Shown here piece by piece: positions 11,401 through 20,570 of a stretch of DNA of 64,000 bases. Origin of the DNA: Posidonia oceanica (taxonomy: Eukaryota > Streptophyta > Magnoliopsida > Alismatales > Posidoniaceae); assembly GCA_037176725.1 (NCBI GenBank), contig JAZBRS010000077.1:5456001-5520000 (forward strand). Direction: 5' to 3'. A program made the translations under genes and the position numbers. Position 1 is the stretch's first letter. Each line of letters starts with the position of its first letter. Under the pieces are notes generated by a model. It did not search any database and was not told the origin of the DNA. It saw only the letters and a list, made by a program, of their open reading frames with translations.

Positions 11401-13537
11401 CATCCTCAGCGAGCTGCTGCAGTAGCGACGGGTGGCTTGTGCTCCTCTGAAGCTTAGAGGCCGAACAAAAGTGAGTTTGGTGGCTTACAAGTGGAGATGG
11501 CTTTTTGGGTGCTGCATTGAGGTGGCTAGGTCGCTGGGGTGGTCTGTTGCTCTCCGGGTTGAAGGGACACCTTTGGTGGCTTGGTGGAACTTCTGTGAAG
11601 GTGTAGGAAAGGTCGAATTGGGGTGGAGGCTATTCTAGAGTGAGGTAGAGAAGTTGGAGGTTTTCGGGCAGATTCTAGGCATAGGTGTTTATGGTGGAAC
11701 TAGGGATGCACAGGGTGTGTCGGGCTGGATGGAGGGATGGCTTGGGAAGATGGGTGCTCAAGGAGTGTTGTGGAAGATTTTGGGAGGTTGGTGCGGGCTG
11801 TGGGGTGAGAATTTTCAAGGGAAGGGGCATTCTGGGTGTGTAGGAGGAAGTTGGGTGTTTGGAGTTGGTTTCTGGGTCCGGGATGCACAAGGAGGGAGGA
11901 GGAGATTCTAGGTGCTTGGGGTTGGTTCTAGGGAGTGGAATGCAGGAGTTTTGGGAGCTAGAAATGGAGTTGCAGAGGTTGGAAGGGATTTGAATTTTGA
12001 AGAAGGAGAAGGAAGGGAAGCTCTGGATTCTCTCGCTCTCTCAATTGCACAAAAAACGATGGTGTAGATGAAAGAAGGGGTGCTGGTTTTATCCGGAGGA
12101 GAGCACTCAAGTGGGGAATTTGAATCGCAAGCGCGGGGAGTGATAGGGAGGAGGAAGTTGTGAGAGGGAGGCTCGCCGGACGTGACGCGCGACAAGCTGG
12201 GTAGTAACTGCCGTAGAAGGTGTCGGCGAAGGACGGGCGGGCTTGTGAGGGGTTGTGAGTGCAGGGTGGCAGGCGAGGGTGATGGCGACGGTGGGGGGAA
12301 GTTTGAATCGCGAGGGAAAGCCGAGGAGGAGGAGGAGCTGCTGGTGCGGGTCGTGGGCCTGAAGGAAGAAGAGAGGAAGAAGGCTGGGAAAGAAAGGAAG
12401 GAAGAAAGAAAAAAAAGTGGGCTAGGCCAGAGGAGGTGAAAAAAATGAGAAAAGAAAATAGAGAAAGAAAGGCTGGGCTGGGTTGAAGAGAGGAGAAAGA
12501 AGAAAGAAAAAAGGAAAAAGGGAGGAGGAGGGAAAGAAGGAGAGAAAGAAGGAGAAAAGAAGAAAAATAGGGATTTTAGTTTTGGTTTTAAAGTGGTTGT
12601 TTTTTAGGTTAAGTTTTTTAATCAGGGTTTAGAATATTGTTTTTTAAATTTTTTAATTAGGGTTTAAAGGGGCTTTAGTGATTGTTTTTTTTTAGTTAAG
12701 TTTTTAATTGTTTTGATTGGATTTTTAATGATTTTTTCCTATGCCTTCTTGAATTGTTTTTTCTTAAGTGTTTCTTTTTTTGTTTCCTAGGTTTTCTTCT
12801 CTTTTCTTTTTTAATTGTTTTTTAAGTTTTCTTGATTGTTCTTTAAGTTTGTTTTAAGTTTTTTCCTTAATTGTTTTTTAGGGTTTTGTTTTTGTTGTTT
12901 TTTTCTTATGTTTTCTTAATTGTTTTTTTTAAGGTCTTCCTTGATTGTTTTTTAAGTTTTCTTTTTTAATTGTTTTTAGGGTTTTCTGAAGTGTTTTTGC
13001 TTTTAGTTTTCATTTTTAATTGTTTTTAGGGTTTTCTATTTTATTCTCCCAAGTCTTCCTTTGATTGTTTTCTAAGCCTTTTAAATGTTTTTCCTAAGAT
13101 TGTTTTCTAGGTTTTTAATTGTTTTTCCCTAGGATTTAGAAGGTGAGTTCTTTAAGGGTTTTAAAAGGAGGGTTTACTAGGATTTTTGGTGGGTTTTTTC
13201 CTAGGGTTTTGGGAGGGTTTACCTAGGGTTTTTGGTGGGTTCTTTTCTAGGGTTTTTGGAGGGTTTAACTAGGGTTTTTGGTGGGTTCTTTTCTTGGGTT
13301 TTGGTGGGTTTACCTAGGGTTTTTGATTGTTTCCTTTAGGTTTTTGTGAGCGATCTTTCCTAGGTGTTGAATTGGATTTTCTAGGGCTTAGGGTTTAGAT
13401 AGGTTTGAAGTGTTTATGGTTTTGGTTTAGGATTGAAAAGGGTTTGATTTGGAGTTTGGTTTGAAATGGATTTAGGGTTTTGAATCCACCAGAGAGAGGG
13501 ATCCACTAATTCAGTCTATCAAAATGGGGTGTCTACA
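8493..13537 (-). repeat. 5' LTR of element Z (5045 bp)
   Basis: The ends on the + strand are TATAGTAATC (TGTAG mutated) and GGGGTGTCTACA, an almost perfect 5-bp terminal inverted repeat. Read in the element's sense (right to left), it contains a short CCCTAAA-like area, an array of T-rich words on the + strand (12600-13160), a purine-rich block (12360-12600), a GC-rich block (10890-12350) with a TATA-like GATAAAAC, then long A-rich degenerate repeats built on AATGCAATA (9700-10870), an imperfect array around TGCAAGCAAAA (9230-9340), and two conserved hairpins (8866-8878 and about 9060-9085). It is closely similar in order and sequence to both X LTRs. Confidence 0.88.
12086..12093 (-). promoter_or_regulatory. 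Candidate TATA element of the Z LTR
   Basis: The - strand reads GATAAAAC followed by CAGCACC. The same word sits at the matching place in both X LTRs (31756-31763 and 52120-52127), just upstream of a pyrimidine-rich stretch and a conserved CAATT-GAGAGAGCGAG segment. It is the best-conserved TATA-like word I noticed in the GC-rich part of the LTR. The Y LTR does not keep it. No transcript evidence is available. Confidence 0.35.
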
Positions 13538-13565
13538 CACTAACACATCATCTACCTCCACCTCC

Positions 13566-15761
13566 ATGGCGCAACAGACCCAGGCCTAGATGGGTTCTTC
13601 TACAAAGACTCAACTCCACAAGCAGAAGGGTCGAGAATCCCTCGATTCTCACAAGCAACTGGACAACAACAGTTCCCGCACGTCTCCATCCCCTTCGATT
13701 ACAATACTGAGGAAGGAAGAGAGACAAATCATTCTCAAACATGGGACACTCAGCCTGAGCTTACACATCTAGAGTTGACTTCCCATGTAGTGCCTCTCGT
13801 CGTGACTACCTCTCATCCAACTGAGGAGGAAACACACAAGGTCCGGCAGTCCTTGGCTCAACAACACTTCACCTACAAAAAGCCCACAAACATCGACCCT
13901 CCAAGAACACCACAACCACTTATTCCATACACCAATCTATATGCATGCCATACCAGACCCTACCTTCCCTAACCAAGGTTCCTACCCACCAAACCACACG
14001 ATGCCCACCTACCCTTACATCCATCCAACTCTGCCATATACAACTCCATACATACGACAACCTCCCGCTAATACACAATACTACCCCACTCCACTTCCAT
14101 CATCGTTCTTCCATCCACAACAACCTCCTATTAACACACAATACTACCCTACATGACCCTAGTCATCTTTCTTTCCCCCGCAACATAACCCATCATTACC
14201 ACCATTCCCACAGACACACAGACACCCGAGCCAGGGGCAATATGCCGCACCAGGGACAGATCTCAAAAGGATGATCGTCGAAGCGCTAGCAGAGGCCGGA
14301 GTCACTTCAAAGACACCCATCGGCTACGACATCTCCAAGTTTCCTCATTTCACCCTTCCCCCAGGGTTTAAAATGCCGAAGATGAGGAGATATAACGGAA
14401 CAGAGGATCCCAAGAATCACATAGTTGCCTTCACTATGGATACTCTACCGTACCATTACGACGCTGAGCTCACTGCATACCTCTTCTTCAAGACGCTTGA
14501 GGGAGAAGCCTTAAAGTGGTTTGACACCCTAACTTCCTATGATCTCTAGGATTTTAGGATAATTGAGGAAAAATTTCTAAACCAATATAGTCACCAGGTG
14601 CCACACAAACCCACTGCAAGCGACCTCACAGCTGAGAGGATGAGGCCAAACGAGGATTTCGTCACCTTTGCTAGCCGATGGAGGCACATGGCTGCTCGGT
14701 CAGAGTGCTACATACTAGAAGGCCAAGCCGTGGAGATAATTGCAAGAAATACCATGGGAGCACTTAGGGTGGGACTGTTAGTAGGTGACTTCCACACCTA
14801 TCCGTAATTATACGAGTGGGCCGCAAAAGTGATGCGCAACAAAGAAGAGCTACCATTCCTGGAGCTTGAAGCAAAGAACAGGAAGAAGACTGTGGGGCAT
14901 ACAATAGAAGGTGTCACTAGCAGCATGGCACAGCTAACCATGCAGAACCAAAGGGGATGGAAGGGGCAACATTTCCAGCAGCCTCAATATCAACTAGCAG
15001 AACAGCAGAGGCAACCACTCCAATAGTTCCAACCCCAGCACTCTAACTCCCCAATAAATGCCCAACAGGGGCAAACTAATAATCAATACAAAGCACCACC
15101 ACAAGGGCAGAGGGACTACCACAATGTTCCTCCACCACAGGCACCTAGAGGACCAAGAAGATAGAGTTACCCACCACTTCCAGAGACAATTCCAAACATC
15201 TTCAGAATGCTGGTTGAAAGTGGGGACTTGCAACTCCCAGTGCTAAAGCCAAATGCTCCCAACACGAACATGTCCAAGTACTGTGCATATCACTAGAAAA
15301 ATGGGCACACACTCGAGGAATGTTATGTGTTAAAGGACAGAATATATGATCTAAATGACAAGGGAGAAATAATGTGGTCAGCCCTCAAAGACAGGTTGAA
15401 AGAGGCCAGGACAGGACAACACAAGTTACAAATACACCAGAACCCTCTGCTTAATCATTCAGTGGCGTACCTGGAGGCAGGAAGCAGTCCACCAAAGGCC
15501 GAGACTGTGTCCATTTGCCTACTCGAATCAGAGCTGGAGCTGGTTTCTTCCGTTGTGGAAAGTAATGAGTTTGAGATATGCTCTAAACAGGGATCCGTAG
15601 AATGGGAATTCCCAATAGAAGCAATACAAGACAAAGAAAGCGAGGCAAATGACCTGGAGCTCCTCAAATACTTCAATTTCCTCCTTGGAGAAGGTCAACC
15701 CCAAGAGGGGAATGGTGAGGCAGATCCCTTTGAACTAGCCCGAGAGATCATCAAAGGATAC
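13566..15761 (+). pseudogene. gag: gag of element W
   Basis: The reading frame begins at ATG 13566 (MAQQTQA, then a TAG). A Pro/Tyr/Gln-rich N-terminal region (13940-14155) contains a duplicated stretch with NTQYYPT. The capsid-like domain follows at 14271-14870, with MRRYNGTEDPKNHI and LEGEALKWFDTL, typical of plant Ty3/gypsy gag. The nucleocapsid knuckle C-x2-H-x4-H-x4-C spans 15282-15323 and has a TAG inside it at 15294. Gag continues in the same frame into the first protease-like domain. There are at least six in-frame stops, mostly TAG, and two frameshifts near 13770 and 13950, so it is dead. The gag sequence is clearly a different lineage from that of X, Y and Z. Confidence 0.85.
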
Positions 15762-16379
15762 GAGCGGAGGAATATAGTCTTCAAGGACTCAGAACTACCC
15801 GCTCCAAAGGAACAGCTCTGGCCCTTAGTGATCACTATAGAAGTCAATGGTTACCTCCTCCCTGGCATACTTGTAGACACAGGGGCTAGTTGCAGTGCAT
15901 GCTCTTTAAACACACTCGACTACCTGGACGTCGGAGAAGAAGAAATCACCAAGGAAAACATCTTCTGCAAGGGCTTTGATAACAGTCGGACAGAGATGAT
16001 AGGGATGGTTCAGCTAGCAATTACTATCGGCCCCCTCACCAATATTACCAAGGTGATGGTGGTGGAGTGTGAATTGGCAGAACCGTTAATCCTGGGAAGA
16101 AACTGGTTGACAGAGATATGTGCAGTCGCATCCCCGACACACCAGCTCTTAAAGTTCAAATTCCAAGGGGAGGTGATCATCATCAAAGCAGACCATGAAA
16201 CTGCCCTGGAAGTGATCTGGAGACCCTATCTAATGGGATTTTACATGGGAGGTTCATCACCAGATGGCGCAGGTGGCTGGACCGATGACTGGGATGATGA
16301 AGCCCCAAGCATCCGAGGATTTCAGCAGCTCACAGATGTTCAAGCCATCCAAGGGTGTACCTAGATTCAGAAGCCTGCA
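15762..16379 (+). pseudogene. First aspartic-protease-like domain of element W
   Basis: This retropepsin-like domain lies in the same frame as gag, between the zinc knuckle and the usual protease. The active-site-like motif LVDTGAS starts at about 15870, preceded by VFKDSELPAP and a hydrophobic strand, and followed by the flap-like ITIGPL and the C-terminal LILGRNWLTEI. The surrounding reading frame is open from 15327 to 16364 (345 codons), with the motif at residues 182-188. It aligns segment by segment with the second domain at 16780-17230. The catalytic DTG is intact here but mutated in the second copy. A tandem duplication within the polyprotein is the simplest reading. Confidence 0.75.
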
Positions 16380-17430
16380 TTGCTGAGTTCATCTCAACTG
16401 CCCGTAAATCAGGGGCAGTCTCTCCTTAGAAGATCTCTATCTTTGCTTAAGTCTGGCTACGCCAGGGAAAGGCACAATCAAGCTCAGCAAGCCCCCATCA
16501 CAAGAACAAGGCGGATATCCAACCAAGTCGCACCGCCTCCACTTGATGCAGAACGAGCAGTTTCTCTGCCTCGCCAAGAGTTCCACATACCCCGAAGAAT
16601 AGAAGGCACCTTCGACATCCTAGAGCAGCTCAGGAAGACACAAGCGAAGATCTCTATCTACGAGCTGATCAGGGCCTCAAAGTAGCACTGAGATATCCTG
16701 ATGGAGGTATTGAAGAAAGCCCAAGTACCGGAGGACATACTCGCTGAAACTCTGGCAGCCATTGCCGCTCATAGAGCCTACGGTCTTCTTCACTGATTCC
16801 GAGCTAGCTCCTCTTGAAAGAAGAACTCTACCATTAAGTGTTACCATTGTAATAAACAATTATAAACTTTGTGGTGTGCTTGTGGACACAAGGGCAACTC
16901 TAAATGTATGCTCCCTAGAAACCCTGCAGTTAATTAGGCTAACAAAGTCTCAATTATGCCCAGCGGCCTTAACTGTATCAGGGTACGACAACAACAAGAA
17001 AATAGCTCTGGGGAAAATCACCATCAGAGTTACCATTGGCCCTCTCCAAATAGAAACAGAATTGATAATAGTCGATGCCCCAATCTCGTATCGACTCATC
17101 GTAGGACGCCAATGGATCAAAGAGATCAAGGCAGTCACCTCCCCATGCCACCAATGCATAAAGTTCCCTTACCAAGGGAAGATCATCAAAATACTGGGAG
17201 ACGAGCCAGTAGAAGCAGAAGCCCACCTAGTGACAGTCCCAACTACCACTCTGGCACCATCAATCAAGGACTCCGCTGCTGAAGCCATAAATAATGTCAA
17301 GAAAGTCTTTGCTCCCTGGAGTATTGATATGAATCAATATGATTACCCGGACCACATGAAAAGGCCATGGGAGATTCTCCTCAAGATAGGGTACACCTCG
17401 GGGAAAGGACTCGGTTGCCAAGAGTAAGGA
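16380..17430 (+). pseudogene. pol: Second protease domain and G-patch-like segment of element W
   Basis: It begins with a linker ending ISIYELIRASK (near 16685), the segment that precedes the protease in Tat elements (compare VDISIWDLIHSSSEHRE in X). After two stops (TAG 16683, TGA 16689) and a frameshift near 16760, the protease reads FFTDSELAP, then LVDTRAT (Gly of DTG replaced by Arg), TIGPL, and LIVGRQWIKEI. A G-patch-like end, KIGYTSGKGLGC, sits at about 17390-17420, as often seen in this lineage. The lost DTG glycine and the frameshift make it inactive. In life the domain would have cut the polyprotein. Confidence 0.8.
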
Positions 17431-18554
17431 ATGAGGGACGCGCTCGAAACACCTGAGGAGTGTAGTCGTACAGGGCTAGGGTACCTTGGGCATCTAGATC
17501 CAAGTAGACCTCTGGCGTGGTCACTTGCCAACCACTTCATATTAGTTGGGCTACAAGTGCACGACAAGCAAGTGTCAGACACGGTTCCCAACCTCCCAGA
17601 AACAACAACAGCTGCAACTTCTTCTCACCACCTTGAAGAAGCCTCTAAGCCTGTCATCCTCGGCACTCTTATAGATCCCAAGACGGCACCAACTCCTTCT
17701 CCCCATCCAGAAGAAGTTCCAATCATCCTCAACACTCTGACGAAGCTTGAGAAAGAAGCACCAATCTCTTGCACAAAAGAGGTCCCTACTGTTCTCCTCG
17801 CTTCTCCAGAAGTTCCCTTGCCTCCGGACGTCCAAACAAACGACTCCTCCAGAACCTCCATTGAAGGCACTAAAGTAGAAGACTCCGACCCCGTCTGCAA
17901 GCTCACCTGGCTCTTCAGCGACTTACGGCCTTGCCCCTCTGAGCAAGAAGGGGCCGAGGCCATAGATTGATGCCCGATGGCACACCGCCTCCACCGTGGA
18001 GCCAAACCTAGGGGCAATCCCCCTACTCTTGTAAATATTTTCTTTCCTGCTTTCAATTCCTATATTTTATTTTCACTTAATTTACTTTCTGGTAATTTAC
18101 TTCCTAGTTTAGTTAGTAGTGGGGAAGGTAGCTGAGGGCATGGCAGGGACGGCCTAACCGCCACCATGTCCTCACAAGAAGTATATAATCACCCTACTAA
18201 GTGTGCAGGTCAAAACAGGAAGGAGCCAATCACCCAAACAGTCAGGATAAGCCATTATACCATCGCATTACCATGGAGCTAGCCACGTCGCATGCCATCT
18301 TCCTGGTCGAAGAAGTGTCGAACATCACTGGCAAAAATACTGGTAACTACGAAGTCTTCGAGCTGGTGGACACAAAAGAAGACCCAGATGAAGAAGAACT
18401 GGTAGACCCTGCCATCTTCGAAGAAATGATGAAGAAATACGATGAGCAGACCAAGGCTACTGCTAAAGAAACATAAGAAATAAATCTAGGTACTGAAGAT
18501 GATCCACGACCAGTTCGGATAAGCTCTGCCCTCAACTTAGATGAATGACTCAGA
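17431..18554 (+). pseudogene. pol: Protease-RT linker of element W
   Basis: This is a low-complexity, Pro/Thr/Glu-rich linker between the protease and the reverse transcriptase. The first part is open from 17431 to the TGA at 17968. The second part, in another frame, runs from about 18210 to 18474 and is acidic (FELVDTKEDPDEEELVDPAIFEEMMKKY is broken here as FELVDTKEDP and EELVDPAIFEEM). Between them lies the A/T-rich candidate intron. A linker of this character, followed by the RT lead-in, matches the place where Ogre elements carry an intron. Confidence 0.6.
18031..18208 (+). other. Candidate intron between protease and RT of element W
   Basis: A donor-like CTT/GTAAATATTT at 18031 and an acceptor-like GTGTGCAG/GT ending at 18208 enclose 178 nt. 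The first half (18031-18120) is strongly T-rich, unlike the flanking coding sequence. Ogre elements are known to have a spliced intron between protease and RT. The reading phases of the flanking frames do not join directly with these exact sites, so either an indel has shifted one exon or another site pair was used. Confidence 0.45.
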
Positions 18555-19456
18555 ATGGAAAAACTACTCAAAAGATATGTGAAGGTACTGGCCTTCTCCT
18601 ACGGAGAAATGTCCAGGCTTGATTCACTACTGGTGGAGCATAGGCTCCCTCTCAAGCCAGGCGCCAAGACAGCGAAGCAGAAGCTCCGGCGTCTATGTCT
18701 AGACCTCGCTCTAAAAGTCAAAGAAGAGATAGACAAGCTACATAAAGCAAAGTTCATCAAAGTTGTAGTATATCCGGAATGGATTGCAAACATAGTTCCA
18801 GTAATGAAGAAAGATGGCAAAGTGCGTGTGTGCATTGACTACAACAACCTCAATGAAGCATGCCCAAAAGATGATTTCCCTCTTCCACATATAGACATCC
18901 TCATAGACAACACTGCAGGCCATGAGATACTCTCATTCATAGATGGCTTCTCTGGTTACAACTAGCTTAAAATCGCAGAAGAAGATCAGGAGAAGACCTC
19001 ATTTACCACTCCATGGGGAACCTACTGCTATGTAGTCATGCCATTTGGATTAAAGAATGCTGGAGCCACCTATCAGAGGGCTATGATGTCGATCTTTCAC
19101 GACATGATACATGATTGCATGGAGTGCTATGTGGATGATTTGTTAGTAAAGTAAAAAACAAGAGAGGGACACTTTGAAGCACTAGAAAGAGTACTCCGAA
19201 GAGTAGACTAGTACAACCTCAAGATGAACCCCAAGAAGTGTGTCTTCGGGGTCATTGTCGGAAAACTACTCGGCTTCATAGTGAGCAAAAGGGGCATAGA
19301 AGTGGATCCCACCAAGCTAAAGCCATAACAGCCATGCCGCCTCCAAGGAATATCAAGGAGCTCAGAGGACTCATAGGGAGGCTACAATTTATCTACAGAT
19401 TCATCTCTTAGCTTGCGGAGAAGTGTAGACCATTCTATGAGCTTTTAAAAGGCAGC
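18555..19456 (+). pseudogene. pol: Reverse transcriptase of element W
   Basis: Retroelement RT, which copies the RNA into DNA. The pre-RT segment VLAFSYGEMSRLD is followed by the fingers and palm motifs VVYPEWIANIVP, VCIDYNNLNEACPKDDFPLP and FIDGFSGYN (first catalytic Asp), then CYVDDLLVK with the YVDD box at 19128-19139, and KCVFGV with LLGFIVSKRGIEVDP. All three catalytic aspartates are present. TAG stops at 18964, 19208 and about 19411, a TAA near 19152, and a one-base shift near 19318 break it. Several TAGs replace Gln codons of relatives. The thumb and connection continue in frame 2. Confidence 0.88.
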
Positions 19457-20570
19457 ATGGAATTCAAGTGGGATCATACCTATCAAAAGGCCTTTGATGA
19501 GCTAAAGCTCTACCTCCTCAACCCTCTAGTATTGACTGCTCCAGTCCCCGAGAGGCCATTACTACTCTACTTGGCCGTCACTAATAACTCGGTGGGTGTT
19601 GTCCTGGCACAAAACGATGAGACTAGAAGGAAGGAGAAAGCAGTTTATTACCTCAGTAGGACATTTATTGAATACGAGAGGAAGTATTCCCAGATCGAGA
19701 GACACTGCCTAGCCTTAGTATGGGCCTCACAGAAGCTCAGACACTACTTTCTGGCACACAAAGTCTACTACTTAGCCAAGATGGACCCTATCAAGTACAT
19801 GTTCGAGAAACCTGCATTGTCCGGAAGGCTAGCATGATGGCAAATGCTCCTCATTGAGTTCGACCTGCAGTTCATCACTTAGAAGGCAGTCAAGAGGCAA
19901 GCTATCACAGATCAACTCGTCGGGCTACCTGTGTCGGAGTATCAGCCAGTATCAACAGATTTCCCAGACGAGGAAATACTAGCAATCAATAATGTCATGC
20001 CACTCATCAGAGAATGGACCCACCATTTCGAAGGAGCGCTTAATTCACACGGCACCGGAATAGGGGCAACACTCCTCACTCTAGAGGGTATTGTTCTCCT
20101 CGCTGCTGCCCAGCTACTCTTCTCATTGAGTAATAACATTGTAGAATACGAGACACTCATTCTAGAGCTCCGAATGGCTCTCGATCTAGGGGCAAGAAGA
20201 CTAAAAGTAGTTGGGGACTCACAACTTGTCATACGGCAAATCCTCAACAAATACAAGACCCTCTCGCCAAAGCTGCAGGAATACTGCAACTTAGCTAAAG
20301 CCTTACTGAAGAAATTTGACAGGGTTATGTATGTGCACGCACTTAGAAGCAACAACATCCTAGTCGATTCATTAGCCTCATTGGCATCCTCACTCCCCTT
20401 CAGCTCAGAGATAGACAAGCAATCTATCACGGTGCGAAAAATCAACACACCAACAGTGGAGTCTGCCGCCGAATGGGTTCAAAAACTTAAAAAGGGACTA
20501 AACCAGGAAAGCTTAATGTGCACAGAGATTTGTTATCAAGGAGCTACAGAAGTAAATGATGATGCCAACC
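19457..20570 (+). pseudogene. pol: RNase H domains of element W
   Basis: The first part (19457-19837) is the RNase H domain that normally follows RT, with LLLYLAVTNNSVGVVL, VYYLSRTFIEYERKYSQIE and LRHYF. The second part (19931-20570) is the additional RNase H-like domain typical of the Tat lineage, with HHFEGALNS, NNIVEYETLI, VVGDSQLVI and NILVDSLASLAS. The first catalytic Asp of this domain, which X keeps as YFDG, is Glu here, and the other three acidic residues remain. The frame is cut at 20570 by the outer end of the Y LTR, so integrase is absent. Confidence 0.85.

Larger units (their letters stand above)
5706..13537 (-). mobile_element. Element Z: truncated Tat/Ogre-type retrotransposon
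   Basis: Read on the - strand, Z has a complete 5' LTR (13537 to 8493), a primer-binding site, a leader of about 1.2 kb and most of gag. It ends abruptly near 5706 against the LTR of element B. Its LTR and gag are close relatives of those of X. The LTR's outer end at 13537 touches the + strand element W 28 bases before W's gag start, so Z was probably inserted into W. The second target-site copy and the rest of Z are lost, presumably by deletion or ectopic recombination. Confidence 0.75.
13538..20570 (+). mobile_element. Element W: internal region of an Ogre-like retrotransposon
   Basis: W is the only + strand element. It holds gag, two protease-like domains, a G-patch-like segment, a candidate intron, RT, RNase H and a second RNase H-like domain in the order expected of Ogre-like Tat elements. 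No LTR or integrase of W remains in the window: the left edge touches the outer end of Z's 5' LTR, and the right edge stops in mid-reading-frame at the outer end of Y's 3' LTR. It therefore looks like the oldest layer of the nest. Integrase and the 3' LTR would lie beyond Y, outside the window. Confidence 0.82.
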
